From: Blasia pusilla
Taxonomy: Eukaryota > Marchantiophyta > Marchantiopsida > Blasiales
Direction: 5' to 3'
Length of the DNA stretch: 64,000 bases
NCBI GenBank assembly: GCA_050084515.1
Contig: CM114271.1
Span: forward strand, 54,312,001 to 54,376,000
Shown: in pieces, positions 1 to 11,660 of the stretch
Layout of the letters: each line of letters starts with the position of its first letter
Numbering within the stretch: the first letter of the stretch is position 1
Made by a program: the position numbers and the translations under genes
The notes under the pieces: model-generated
Databases searched by the model: none
The model's input: the letters and a program-made list of their open reading frames with translations, nothing else
What the model was told of the DNA's origin: nothing

Positions 1-111
1 TCTCAGGTTTCCCAAGCCTCAACAGGTCATCCTCGACCTACTGAGCCTGTCCTCCACTACTCACGAAAGCGCTCTACTAGATCTCACCGATCTATCCTAA
101 AAGACGTGACA
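1..111 (-). repeat. LTR-like block of gypsy copy A, 3' side, cut by window edge
   Basis: These bases match the high-coordinate end of the blocks at 9249-9768, 18933-19448, 34952-35444 and 42061-42578. The shared stretch runs through a tract reading GATCTCACCGATCTATCC to the terminus GACGTGACA. On the minus strand the block therefore starts TGTCACGTC. The rest lies left of the window, so the outer end and any target-site duplication cannot be seen. Confidence 0.8.
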
Positions 112-431
112 GTTATCGTGCGCATACACATCGCTATACAACATACATCGTTGTCATCAAACATACACACATACAAACACGCACGATCCCATGCTAACTC
201 ATGGCATCCAAACAACGAGATAATAAGTACTACAATATCTCCAATCGCCCCCCTAGCTGATGGTGAGGTCCCTCTAACTCTAGATAGCCATCTATCCCTA
301 CCTACCATGACATACATCTCTAGGACTCTAAGAGCAGAAAGGTCGGGTGCTCATGTGGCCCCATCGTTAGTCGCCTTTCTATCATCCATGTCACAAAAAA
401 ATTTGGAATCGAAACCTACCTAGTATCTCCT
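112..431 (-). other. 3' untranslated region of gypsy copy A with PPT-like tract and LTR-end-like segment
   Basis: This lies between the stop after the PHD finger and the LTR-like block. On the minus strand it holds a G-run, TAGGGGGGC (248-255), a candidate polypurine tract. A segment of about 134 bases (114-247) follows and ends GCGCACGATA. Two bases later the LTR-like block starts (TGTCAC). The same arrangement with a two-base spacer is found in copies B, C and D. Confidence 0.6.
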
Positions 432-2002
432 CTATATACATCTGGGACACATCCATCGTCCCCGAGGAACCCTAGTGAATGGTGGTGTCATACATGCCAT
501 ATGCCAACCTCTCAAACATCCATCATAGACTAGCATCGTGGCCGCACCAATAGAAAAACCATACAACATACAACGCAAGCATGCAGGAACTACTGCTGAG
601 CTCGGATATACTATACCATGTTAGGAAGGTGACATGACGCACAATTACGCACATGGTCCTTCCATACCATACCATTGTGTCCCTCCAACAAGAGAACACC
701 GGATGACAAAATGTCACGCACTCTTAGGATAGTGAGTCTTGCCGTCACATCCAACGTCGTTGGTGCCGTCTGCTGCAAGTAGATATAATCTCCTTGATGA
801 AACCTCCGGATAGTTGGTCGATAACCACCACCCCGAATAGTCGCATACCTCAACGTATCCCGATGTTGCGCAATCGCCAAGTTCTCGAACGCCATGGGCA
901 TCTTTCTCCGAAACAACTCAGCCCTCTAAGAACATGCTCGCATCCATACATCTAGGTCATCAAGGTCCAGCACCTCACCAGCATCTCGACGAATGGCCAC
1001 AGGTAAATTTGGCTCTCGGCCATAAAATACCAAGTACGGTGAAAAAGACGCTAAGGATGTCTGCCTGCTGAATCTGTATCCCATCGCCAACCATGGCAAC
1101 TGGAGGTCCTAATCTCCTAGGTGACCTCTCTACAAGCCTTACTTGCATAAATCCCTGTTCACCGTCTGCACAACTCTCTTTGCTAATCCATCCGCCTCGG
1201 GATGATCTCGCAAAGTCGTGCGGTGGTCGATCAACGCCTGATCACAAAAGGCCTGGAACTCACCGTGAAATTGGGTACCCTGGTCTGTCAACATCTCAGC
1301 CCGTGCGCCATAATAACTCAGCACTCTATCAAGGAAGGCATAAGCTACTCCCTTACTTGCTTTGTCAGGAAATGCAACCAACTCGATTCACTTCAAGAAG
1401 TGCTCGACCATCACCAACACGTAACGACTGTGACGCTCCGTCAAAGGCAAATGTCCTGCAAAATCCAAAATCCATCTATATCCTAAGTCCATGATCAGTA
1501 ATGGATGCAACTGTGGAGTCGAAGCATTGAACGATGCTCGGATCCGATCACACACCATGCACCTGGCAACAAACTACTGAACGTCAATCTGCATGTCTCG
1601 CCACCAATACTGAATCTGGAGCAAGTTGTATGTCCGCTTCATCCCAAAGTGACCCAACTCCTCATGGGCATGCTGTACTAGTCGTGCTCTCTGCAAAGGA
1701 TGCGGCACTACTCGTACTCTACCATCCTCCCAAACCCTCAAAACATGTGTCCCCTCCCAACGGAATTGTCTGGCTCGCTGTAGGATCCGATCCCGCTCTC
1801 TAGCACCAACGGTGCTCGCAACGCTACCAGTACAAAGGTACTCCAAGACTACTCTATCATCATGAATATCTCGGCCACCTGTGGTCTCCTCACTGGCCTC
1901 GGGATCCAAGGACTCTCCAGTAGACCTCGCCATCAAAGTCTTCACACTCTGGCTCTCCATAGCCAACATGCCTAAATAGGCTGACACGTGCCATCGTGGC
2001 AC
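432..2002 (-). pseudogene. Gypsy copy A integrase with C-terminal PHD finger, degenerate
   Basis: This is the C-terminal part of a Ty3/gypsy polyprotein, which would insert the element DNA into the host chromosome. Fragments at 1574-2002 carry the zinc-binding start, with HEELGH and a following Tyr-Trp-Trp. The fragment at 1139-1381 has LTDQGTQF, with the second catalytic Asp, and the DHPEADG segment with the Glu. The fragment at 611-916 carries the SH3-like tail (GDYIYLQ, then RVRDIL). After a frameshift a PHD finger ends the protein at the stop at 432. Its motifs GWHMACM and RWMCPRC are clear, but two zinc-ligand Cys have become Tyr. Several stops and frameshifts separate the parts, so it is dead. 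Copies B, C and D have the same order. Confidence 0.87.
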
Positions 2003-2026
2003 TGACTCCTCATCACTCTCTCCATG

Positions 2027-3450
2027 CTATCGAGCTCCAGTTGCATCTCGTTGGCTTGGGCATGGGTTACGACTCAACCCATCTGAATCCTGGTTGAGCG
2101 TCCTTGATCTATGTATCACCTGAAAATCATACTCCTGCAACAACAGAGCCCATCCCGCAAGCTTCCCTATAAGCTTGTCGGACTCCATCAACCACTTCAG
2201 TGGTTGATGATCAGTGATGATGGTAAAGGGATTGCCGAATAAGTAACACCTGAAATGCGCGACAACCCATATTGCAGCCAAGCACTCACCCTCATATGAG
2301 CAGTACTTTGCCTCTGCAGCGTTGTTCGAGCGGCTAGCGTAAGCCACCACAAACTCTCTACCCTCATCATCATGCTAGGTGAGCACCGCTCCAAGCCCCA
2401 ACATGGTCTAACCTGTGTGCAACTGGAAAGGACGCCCCCTGATTGGTCTCCTCAAGATGGGCGCAGACGTCAACCTGACCTTGAGCAATTGAAATGCTCG
2501 CTCCTGCTCATCCCCCCCAATGCCACTCGTGATCCCTTGGTCAACAAGGTCAGCGGCTTTGCAATCAAACTGAATCCCTTGACGTACCGCCAATAGAAGT
2601 TTGCCAATCCCATGAATGCGCAAACACGGCTCACATCTGTAGGGCGTGGAATGCGTGAGATAGCCTCTACCTTCGTCTGCTGAACACCAAGGCCCTCTAG
2701 GTATATCGTATGATCCAAGAACTCAATCTGGTCGTAGAAGAACTTGCACTTGCCTAGATGTAGCTTCAGCCCATGTCATTGCAATCGTCGAAACATCTCC
2801 TCTAGATGTCATCAATATAACACCTAGCAAAATCCAAACCAGCCAAGATCCTATCCATGACCCTCTGAAACTCAGCGGGGGCGTTCTTTAACCCAAATGG
2901 TAAGAACCGCCATTGGTACAAACAATCCTTTCCGTGAGGATCGATGCCCCAAAATTCCGTCTTCTGCCTGTCCTCTAATATGATAGGCAGCTGATGGTAT
3001 CCGGCTTGCAAATCCAATGAACTGAAGACCTTTGCGTGACCAATCACATCAAAGATCTCTTGAGGGGTGGGCATGGCATACCTATCAGACTTCGTCTGCC
3101 AATTGATAGGTCGATAATCCGCCTATCCGTCCAGTTGCCATGCACATCGTTCTTGGCGGGCATGAAAGTGGCAGATGCATACTCCCCATGCGACATCTCC
3201 ACTAGTCCTGCTCCAACCAAGTTCTGACTCCTACTCTAAATCAGAGCCCTCTCCATATCACTGTACCTGTAGGGTCGTCGGAAGATCGGCGTATCACTCG
3301 ACAACTCAATGCGGATCCCCGGTCCCTTCAGCGTACCCAAATCCTCCATGCTAAACGGAGATCAGCTCCTATAACTCCTGAGGAACTGATGTATTCGGCG
3401 CCGCTCTCCTCTTTTCAACTTAGGGCCTATATCTGGCTCCCAAGTCTCCA
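2027..3450 (-). pseudogene. Gypsy copy A reverse transcriptase and RNase H, degenerate
   Basis: This RT domain would copy the element RNA to DNA, and the RNase H would degrade the RNA strand. The fragment at 2802-3074 has FSSLDLQAGYHQLPI, the FLPFGLKNAPAEFQ block and the catalytic CYIDDI. It stops directly after that motif, where copy A lacks bases present in B. The fragment at 2470-2718 carries the thumb and connection (RPTDVSRVCAFMGLANFY). The fragment at 2027-2350 carries RNase H, with YEGECLAAIW, TDHQPLKWLMES and a tail ending GLSRNPC. The N-terminal part near 3240-3450 is readable only with stops. This is a typical Ty3/gypsy pol, broken by frameshifts. Confidence 0.88.
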
Positions 3451-3779
3451 CCGTGACTACGGTAGGACTCTCTGGCGCGGGTATCGGTGGTTGCTATGGT
3501 GCAACCCAATCTCGAACAACAACACTCGACCGCTCTCCTACAGCCAACTCCAAACTCTGATCTCCTCCATATGCAGTCCCCGGAACCACGCTCGATGCTC
3601 TGGCTATCATCTCCTCGCGTACTTGCAAAACATCCCAAGAAGTCCAAGGGTGTCTCTCCCGATCTACCCCTGGTGTGTCGATCTCCTCAGGTCTCGCCCC
3701 CAGCCACTACCTCCACCGTCTCGATAGGCATGGAGCTTTCCAACGCAACCGTTGTGATTTGTCATGATCTCATCCGACG

Positions 3780-4900
3780 CTGCTCAGCCACTCCCAATCT
3801 GAAGATCCATGTCAAGCTGTTCAAGTCCATCGCCTAACCCAAGACATGGCGTTGTGATGCCTCTCATACTGACCATACTACGGTCACTCCTATGGGAAAT
3901 CCCATCGCCCGCTCTCTCTCGTCGACATTGGGCTCCACCAACCTCTGAACCTGGTCATCCCAAACCAAACTAGCACCGGCCTCCTTGTATGCATAGGAAG
4001 CGAGAAAACTCACAAACATGGGAAAGGCGGCCCGCGGTCTGCCTACCCTGTTGACCATAGTCAACGTGGTCGATCATCGTGCCTCACTGCTTGTGAGCGA
4101 CGACCTGGATCGAGAATGGAATCCACTAACAAATGGGAGGGGCGCTCCACTCTCGCATACGCCCTCCGTAACACCGCATGGGGCACCAAGTTGGTCCACC
4201 ATAGAAGCGGGCGATGGGCTCTAGAACCTACACTCCCCACATCCAAGAACATTGTTGGGCCGATCCACGCACGCACCTGAAGAGCACTCGTCACCACCTG
4301 TGACCTGGAGTCTCCTAAGATCGGCACATTCTCCAAAATGTAGGCTGGAGAACGAGACTCGTGATCCTCCAACTGCCGTAAGACCCTCAACATCTCCCAA
4401 AACAACGTGGATCGAGTGTCAGCCAACCCGCTGCCTCGTCCAACACTCGATTGGCCTTGGCATGGCCAATCGACAATGACCAAATCAATGGTGCCTAATC
4501 GCTCTAAGTCGTGCGCCCCCAGCAACAAAATATCCCTCGGTAGGGAACTCTAGTACCCCTGTACCGCGGACGTAGAAAATAAGTCAGAAAAACGTAGGCG
4601 TAACTACACCACATGTTGTAGTGAGACGCGCCTTGCAAAATCATCACTATCCACATACAGGTACTGCTGCACTCGCACTCCTGCTTGCAAAATAGCAGCT
4701 AACCCGGTGTTAATCCCTCCAAAGAGATCTAACACTCGAATACCCTCCTCTGGGATATACCACACAATGGGTGTGGTATCCAAGGGTGTCATCATAGCAC
4801 TCCCTGCTACCTCGGGTTCCTCAGACCCGCCACGCTCCGGTGCAAACGCCTCGCTCCACGCGGTCTGCACGTGCTCATCTGCCAATCGTCAAAGCTCTTG
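3780..4900 (-). pseudogene. Gypsy copy A cytosine-C5 DNA methyltransferase domain, degenerate
   Basis: This would transfer a methyl group from S-adenosylmethionine to carbon 5 of cytosine in DNA. The motifs appear in order on the minus strand. Motif I is VLDLFGGINTGLAAIL (in 4604-4885), followed by an acidic SAM-ribose-binding YVDSDD. Motif IV is DLVIVDWPCQGQS with the catalytic Cys. Motif VI is AYILENVP. Motif VIII is SRAHRPLLWWTNL (all in 4061-4528). Motif IX is ERERAMGFPIGVT (3864-4064). Motif X follows after a frameshift as AMDLNSLTWIF (about 3800-3850). The order is I to X without circular permutation, and the closest look is DNMT3/DRM-type enzymes. It lies between protease and RT. Frameshifts separate motif I, the central block and motif X, so this copy cannot encode one polypeptide. 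Confidence 0.87.
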
Positions 4901-4909
4901 AGTCGAGCC

Positions 4910-6350
4910 CTACAACGGCACCTCTCCTCCATGGAATGATGCGGATACCATAACACTCCTCTCCATAGAAATATTAGGAACGGGAGTATCCTCTGCATGG
5001 ACATGTCCCTCAATCAAATCACTAGGCCAAGTGATGGCACTGCTAAATGCTGTTAAGGTCGCCACCTCTCCTTTCCGTCGCTCAATCACTCCACATGTGA
5101 ATGGAACGGGTAATGAGCTAAGGCGCCCATCACCTGACTGCCATTCTGGTCTATAGGACGCTGACTCCTCCCAGTAATCCAGGGAAAACCCCATCGGGTA
5201 TAACACTGCTCCACCAACCAAGACGTCGTAGGACTCTGCATCAGTCACTATCGCCTTGGCTCGCACCACGGACTCATCTGTAGGATGTCTCAGGCGAATC
5301 CTCACCATGACCTCCTGTCGGGTGATATACTGTGTGGTACTCGCTCCACCCAAGGATGTCTATTTCCGGAATGGACAACGCTCCACATCGGCTCTCGTCA
5401 AGCCCAATCCTCTGAATGACCCTTTCCCCAACATCAGGGGTTGTGCTCCTGAATCCAACAAGACGCTCCAGACTAAAAGCTCTACCTCCGGGACTCACCA
5501 ACTGGAAGACCGGTCCTCGGTTATCTAGCAACACAACACCACGAGAAGCCATGGCACGATCTATCGCGGGTCTAGCGGGCATCTCCGCCATCCTAGCAGC
5601 CGTTGCTTGCCATGAATCTGACGTGGACGGCCCGAGCATTCGCTCCAAGGGCAGGTCCATCACCTCTGAACGTGATGCAGGAAATCCAACTCCGCGCTCA
5701 CAAAGTCAAGCGGTCAGCCAAAAAGCCTGGGCGGGCGTACCCCCCAACATCATAACATCGGAAGCAGAAAATAAAGGAGTGCGGTACACAACAATGGCCA
5801 CCCCCAACAATGTGCTCGACACATGCCTCTCCTGAGCATCAACAATAGGAGTCATCGTACTCGCTTCTCCCATTGCCCTCTGTGCCTGCACACCAACAAC
5901 ATCACCAACTCTCTAGGAACTCTGATCAGGACCCATCGATGGGGTCCTCATCGCCTCAGACAATATGAAAGACTGAGGAAGCCTAGTATGTTTCCTGGCT
6001 TCCCCTCGTTGTGGATCCAACTCTGCGGCTACTCCATGCGTCACAACTACGACTACCTCCATCTGGGCAACCCCGCACATCCAACCTAGATCCTCCAGAT
6101 CTTTGGCTACTCCATATGATGTCGATGCCACGGATCTGGCATCGGGTAACCTCAATGCCATAAAGGCAATCTGCTCCTGTAGCTACTATATCTGAGCAGC
6201 CATCCCAGCCTCACGTCCAGCGTCTCCCTCAGCGCGTCTAGGTGGTGGTACTCTACCTCCTCCATGGGCAGCTCCACAACCGTTTCGGGCAACTCCAACA
6301 CCTCGTCCCTCAACGAGACCACCTAGAGCACAATCTCTAGTCCCACCCGG
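4910..6350 (-). pseudogene. Gypsy copy A gag-protease connector and aspartic protease, degenerate
   Basis: This is the retropepsin-like region that would cleave the polyprotein. In the 5274-5663 region the frame carrying GGRAFSLERL shifts, and in another frame LLDSGAQPLMLGK gives the catalytic Asp-Ser-Gly. The fragment at 4910-5353 continues with YDVLVGGAVLYPMGF, which looks like the C-terminal half of the protease fold, then a tail ending near the start of the methyltransferase. Upstream, at 5706-5891 and 5913-6161, a poorly conserved spacer (for example TPLFSASDVM and ASTSYG) links it to gag. The same blocks are present in B, C and D. Frameshifts make it non-functional. Confidence 0.75.
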
Positions 6351-6355
6351 ACCGG

Positions 6356-7640
6356 CTACTCGCTCTGGTGCCCTCTATGGCCTTCGGTCCGGACGTAACT
6401 CAGGATGTAAACTGAAACACTTGGTGCGTGTATGACCATACCTCTGAAAATAGTCACACTGATAACCTCCTGGTGCAGCACCATCTCCTCCTCCATACTA
6501 AGGCATATGTCCATGACCCTGACGAGTGCAATCGCCCTGATGATGGGCTCCACCACATGACCAACAAGTAATAGTAGGCGGCTGCTGTTGAGCCGCATAT
6601 GAAGGCGTAGGTCTCTGTGGCACGGCCTCCCGATCTCCTCCCTGAGCTCGTGGTGCCACAGTCGACCTATCTCGAGTCCACGTTCTTTGCCGCAGGTAGT
6701 GCATAATCGTGGATCGCTCTCGCCGGAACCCATGGTGGCTACGCACTCCTCCGCCATGTTGCGCTCAATATTCTCGGCGGTCCTAAAAACATCTCTCAAC
6801 GTAGGGGAGGTGTTTATAAGAAGCACCCCCTCCCGCATCCGTGTCCGCAGGTCAGGTCCAGCATTGCGTACCATGACTGGATAGCCTGAGCCTCTATAAC
6901 CCCTGAGTGACGTTGATCAACCGGCGCAAGCGAGTGTAAGCCTCACGCAAACTCTCACCCGGGCGCCTCTGAAAGTCGTGGATGTTCCGCAACTTCTCCG
7001 TCCGTACCCCCTGGTAGCTCGCCTTCAACTCAGCAAAGAACTCAACTACAGGGTTGAACATGGGACGAACCCGACTAGACGGTGCAATTGCTCCCGTGCA
7101 AGTGACCCCTCCTAAAATGTCACTAGGGGAAGAGGAAGTAGCCTCTCCAGACTCCTCCTCCTCATCTGGGAACGGCTCCATCCATGACACATAATGTGGG
7201 TCATAGTAGAGTCGCCATGCCTCAATCTCCTGGGCATATCTATGGGAGAACTCATGGTAATCGTCCATGGATACCCCCTCTAAATGCTAGAACATACTGT
7301 TCCATGCTGTAAACGGGTTGAACTCTCTAGAGTTCCTAGCCCGTTGTGAGTCACACCAACTCCTAAACTCTGCAATGAAGTCGTGTAGCTCTATGGTGCC
7401 TACAACACCCAAAAACCTACGCAGTCTTCTATCCCGGTCGTCCATCTCGTATGCCCAACTGGTAGGACCACTCAATGTGTACGGTGGATCACTAATACAC
7501 TCCTCTACACGCTCCCCCTTGTCTGAAGACGACATAGAAGGAGATCGAGGTGGTCTCTCACGTGGAGATCCTCGAAACCTCGCACCCCTCCGGGTAAACC
7601 CTCCAGAGCTACTCTCAGGTCCACTACCTCACCTCTCAAA
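6356..7640 (-). pseudogene. Gypsy copy A gag with zinc knuckles, degenerate
   Basis: Gag would form the particle and package element RNA. The N-terminal part (7287-7535) has the GPTSWAYEMDD segment and a helical WCDSQRA block. The middle (6894-7268) has the capsid-like block EFFAELKASYQGVRTEKL, then RRPGESLREAYTRLRRLI, typical of retrotransposon gag. The C-terminal part (6356-6874 and frame-shifted neighbours) has a first knuckle, CWSCGGAHHQGDC (Cx2Cx3Hx4C). The second, CDYFQRYGHTRTKC, has lost one Cys to Phe. The start codon is not certain: the region upstream of 7640 is open but divergent between copies A and B. Confidence 0.8.
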
Positions 7641-9248
7641 ATCCTGAAAGGACGCCGTGATGGCCCTCGTGCCCCTCTCACACAATCACTCTCAACCTCA
7701 CGAGTAATCCCTCAATCACTCATCCCAAACATGCGGCACTCAATCTACACTCTCCCTCCCCGGGACATGTAACGTGCGACAACCAGCGGCGTGGTGCGGA
7801 AAATCGATCATGCTATCATCTCATTGACAACCAACCCTCAACTCCGGACATCCCACACACGTCTATGTACCCTAAACCACATAATAAATGATGCTCTCAG
7901 CATCCACACAATCCAATATCCCCAAATAAACTACCCAAATCCCAAAATTCCTCACGCGTGCAGGGTAAAGGACCAGAATGGATAACCTGAAGTGCAAATC
8001 TCAACCCCAACTCGGTCGTGGAGACAACTCCTCCAATCAACAAGTCATACTTCTCCCGTACTGACGCTGCTCAAAACTCCTCAATAGACAATGCGGTTCA
8101 GCGGAACAATGCCGCGTTGCAGGCGGTACAGAACGGCTACGAATGGCACAACCCTCGATGGTGGGATGCGGCACTCGGCCGCATACCCTCCTCAATCAAC
8201 AATAAACCCACAATCAGCTCCACAATGACGGTGCGACTACACGATCGAGACGGTGCGGTGCGGCCATGAGCGGCACGGCGCGGCAATCGGCGGTGCGTTG
8301 CGGCTATGCGCGTCACGGCACGGTACTCGATCGTCGTCGAGCGGCTACCAATCACAACATAGCAGCATGATATCAAAACTCAAACACCATAACCGGACGT
8401 CATGTGCCGTCATTGGTTGACGACGAAACTTTGATGACGGTGGCGGCCAAAACAAAGTACGTGGTGGCGATGCAAGTCAAAGAATCAACGAACGTCGTGG
8501 AAGACCCTCCACTCTGTAATGGTGGAAATGGCAACCAAAGGGTGGACAACGGCCGAATGCGGCTCTGAGCAACGCTGGGCAACAGCAAAGGCCGACGGTG
8601 GCCGGTGGCTGGTAGACCGTTGATGGTGATAGTTGACCATTGACGGTGATGGTTGACTGTTGACCGGTGACGATGACTATTAGCGACGGCCACCGTCGGC
8701 GTGGCGGCAAGTTTAGGGTTTGAACAATTTAACCCTAAAAATCGCCTAGCAATGGGAGTTTTGCAAGATTGACCATAACTTCTTATTCACAACTCCAAAT
8801 TACACGCCATTTGATGCACAACGTGCACAACTTTACGATCTACGACAATGTTAAAAAATATTTGGAATTGGACATTCCAATAAAAATTGACAGGGACTGT
8901 TGTAAAGCCCAATGTCTCTTTCTCCTACACAAAATTTGGCAGCGCTTCCACCCTGATTTCTCCCAACCAAAATGTAAAACCTATAAAAATGCAAATCAGC
9001 AAACTACATGGTGCTCCCAAGAGCATCGGCATGGGGAAATCCACCCCCATAATCAATCCCTATCAGAAATTGGGCAGCGCTTCCGCGCACCACTCTTCCA
9101 CCCCAAAAATTGGCAAATGCAAAGAACAATCAAAGCAGCCCTTGCTCCGGTGAGCACTCCCATGAGCCGCTGAAGGGGGAACACGGTCCCCAACCTGCAT
9201 AAACAGCGAGTGACTAGAGAGTTCCCCATGACACTCTCTCATTCTCTC
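7641..9248 (-). other. Gypsy copy A 5' leader, non-coding
   Basis: This runs between gag and the LTR-like block, and the matching leader of copy B is 17403-18932. I see no conserved protein. On the minus strand at about 8360-8374 there is TGATATCATGCTGC. Its first eight bases match the usual initiator tRNA-Met primer-binding site with one mismatch and the rest does not, so it is only a weak PBS candidate. A low-complexity stretch built of TTGAC/GGTGA units lies at 8590-8690. The exact 3' limit of the 5' LTR could not be fixed, and part of this leader may belong to the LTR. Confidence 0.5.
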
Positions 9249-9768
9249 TTTGTAAAGTAAGATCCAATCTCTCTCTACACCATCTCACACCATAGCTCTC
9301 AAAGATGTGCACTCTCTTTCTCATGTCAAACCAAACCCACTCTCCTAATCAGAGGCTTGGATTACACTCACAAGGCAAGGGACCATAGCTCCGCCGCCTC
9401 ATGCCAAAAGGTTCAACAAAGAGAGAATGAGCTCTCAAGCTCTCTCTCCTTGAGGTATACCCCTCCTCTCTCCCAAGCTCTCTCCATGGTAACCTATTCT
9501 CCCAAGTCACCTCCTTGGCTCTTGACCTCATGTAGGAGGTCAAGGGTCACTTACCAAAAATAGAAAGTCGATCATATACTCAAAATGGTACTTACCTAAA
9601 ATAGTAAGTTGTTCAATATGGCTCCAAATGAGCCGAAACGAAGGGGAAACCTGCTCTCTTAGGTTTCTCGGGGCCTCAGCAGGTCATCCGCGACCTACTG
9701 AGCGTGTCCTCCACTACTCACAAAGGCGCTCTATTAGATCTCACCGATCTATCCTAAAAGACGTGACA
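9249..9768 (-). repeat. Shared LTR-like block between gypsy copies A and B
   Basis: This block of about 520 bases recurs at 18933-19448, 34952-35444 and 42061-42578, with its tail at 1-111. It serves as the 5' block of copy A and the 3' block of copy B, which makes a head-to-tail array. On the minus strand it starts TGTCACGTC (9768) and runs through a GA-rich region to TTACAAA (9249). The high-coordinate boundary is firm, because unrelated DNA follows it at 19449 and 42579. The low-coordinate boundary is set only by where the two blocks of copy C stop. Confidence 0.8.
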
Positions 9769-10078
9769 ATTGTCGTGCGCATACACATCGCTACACAACA
9801 TACATCGCTGTCACCGAACACACACACAAACACGCATGATCCCATGCTTACTCATGGCATCCAAACAACGAGACAAGAAGTACCAAAATATCTCCAATCG
9901 CCCCCCTAGCTGGTGGTTAGGTCCCTCTAACTCCAAATAGCCATCTATCCCTACCTACCATGACATACATCTCTCGGACGCTAAGAGCAAGAAGGCCGGG
10001 TGCTCATGTGGCCCCATCGTTAGTCGCCTTCTTGTCATCCATGTCACAAACACAAGTCGGAATGTAGAACTACCTACT
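9769..10078 (-). other. 3' untranslated region of gypsy copy B with PPT-like tract
   Basis: The order matches copy A: PHD stop, spacer, G-run (TAGGGGGGC on the minus strand, 9901-9908), then a segment of 130 bases (9771-9900) ending GCGCACGACA. Two bases (9769-9770) follow, then the LTR-like block starting TGTCAC. The GCGCACGACA terminus is the same as the 3' terminus of the solo LTR at 55392-56010. Confidence 0.6.
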
Positions 10079-11660
10079 TTATGTACATCTGGGACACATC
10101 CATCGTCCCTGAGGAACCCTAGTGAGAGGTGGCGTCAAACATGCCATATGCCATCCTCTCGAACACCCATCACCCATCGTGGCCGCACCACGGGCAGAAC
10201 CACACAACATACAACGCAAGCCTGTAGGAACTACTGCTAAGCTCGGATCTACTATACCATCAATGTTAGGAAGGTGACATGGCGCACAATTACGCACATG
10301 GTCCTTCCATACCATACCATCGCGTCCCTCCAACAAAAGAACACCCAATGGCAAAATGTCACGCACTCTCAGGATAGTGCGCCCTACAGTCACATCCAAC
10401 GTCGTCGGTGTCGTCTGCTGCAAGTAGACATAATCTCCCTGATGAAACCTCCGGATAGTTGGTCGATAACCACCACCTCGAATAGTCGCATACCTCAACG
10501 TATCACGATGATGTGCAATCGCCAAGTTCTTGAACGCCATGGGCATCACTCTCCGAAATAACTCAGCCCTTTGAGAACAAGCTCGCACCCATACATCTGG
10601 GTCATCAAGGTCCAACACCTCACTAGCATCTCGAAAAATGGCCGCAGGTAAATCTGGCTCTCGGCCATAAAGTAGCAAGTACGGTGAAAAAGATGCTAAG
10701 GATGCATGCCTGCTGAATCTGTATCCCATCGCCAACCATGGCTACTGGAGGTCCCAATCTCCTAGGTGACCTCTCTGCAAGACATACTTGCGTAAACCCC
10801 TCTTCACCGTCTGCACAACTCTCTCTGCTAATCCATCCGCCTCGGGATGATCTCGCGAAGTCGTGCGGTGGTCGATCAGCGCCTGATCACACAAGGCCTG
10901 GAACTCACCGCAAAACTCGGTAACCTGGTCTGTCAACACCTCAGCCGGTGCGCCATAATGACTCAGCACTCTGTCAAGGAAGGCATAAGCTACTCCCTCA
11001 CTCGCTTTGTCAGGCAATGCAACCAACTCGATCCACTTCGAGAAGTGTTTGACCATCACTAACACATAACGACTATGACGCTCCGTCAAGGGCAAAGGTC
11101 CTGCAAAATCCAAACTCCATCTATATCCTAAGCCCATGATCGGTAATGGATGCAACTGTGGAGTCGGAGCATTGAACGATGCTCGGACCCAATCACACAC
11201 CATGCACCTGGCAACAAACTGCTAAACGTCAGTCTGCATGCCTCGCCACCAATATTGAATCTGGAGCAAGTTGTACGTCCGCTTCACCCCAAAGTGACCC
11301 AACTCCTCGTGGGCATGCTGCACTAGTCGTGCTCTCTGCAAAGGATGCGGCACTACTCGTACTCTGCCATCCTTCCAAACCCTCAAAACATGTGTCCCCT
11401 CCCAACGGAACCGTCTGGCCCGTTGTAGGATCCGATCCCGCTCTCTAGCATCCATGGTGCTCGCAACGCTGCCAATACAAAGGTACTCCAAGACTACTCC
11501 ATCATCATGAATATCTCGGCGACTTGTCGTGTCCTCACTGGCCTCGGGATCCAATGACTCTCCACTAGACCTCGCCATCGAAGTCTCCACACTCTGGCTC
11601 TCCATAGCCAACGTGCCTAAATAGGCTGACGCGTGCCATCCTGGCACCGACTCCTCATCA
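10079..11660 (-). pseudogene. Gypsy copy B integrase with C-terminal PHD finger
   Basis: This is the best integrase of the A/B/C group. The fragment at 11222-11647 has the HEELGH half of the zinc-binding start. A stop (Gln codon to TAG) separates it from 10742-11203, which holds CMVCDWV, the first catalytic Asp in SLDFAG, the second in LTDQVTEF and the Glu in DHPEADG. The fragment at 10079-10735 continues through the core end, the SH3-like tail (GDYVYLQ, RVRDILP) and a PHD finger ending RWMCPRCT at the natural stop at 10079. In the PHD finger a short deletion in ATM-GDGC removes the third zinc Cys. The PHD is fused in frame to the integrase tail, which shows the two are one protein. Confidence 0.9.

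Noticed and set aside
106-423. Plus-strand open frame in the first 430 bases
   Set aside because: It lies opposite the gypsy 3' untranslated region. The same frame style recurs at 9628-9909 and 35304-35585 because the DNA is repeated, and no protein motif is present.
1534-1803. Plus-strand frames that recur in copies A, B and C (for example 1534-1803, 11179-11448, 36851-37117)
   Set aside because: They are antisense shadows of the integrase. The minus-strand reading gives known domains and the plus-strand reading does not.
4061-4528. Possible bacterial restriction-modification system, because a C5 methyltransferase is present
   Set aside because: The methyltransferase lies inside a retrotransposon polyprotein in four copies with RT and integrase next to it. 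No endonuclease gene or bacterial gene organisation is seen.
8361-8374. Primer-binding site of the A/B gypsy copies
   Set aside because: Only the first eight bases resemble the tRNA-Met site, and no CA end precedes it on the minus strand, so I did not call it as a feature.
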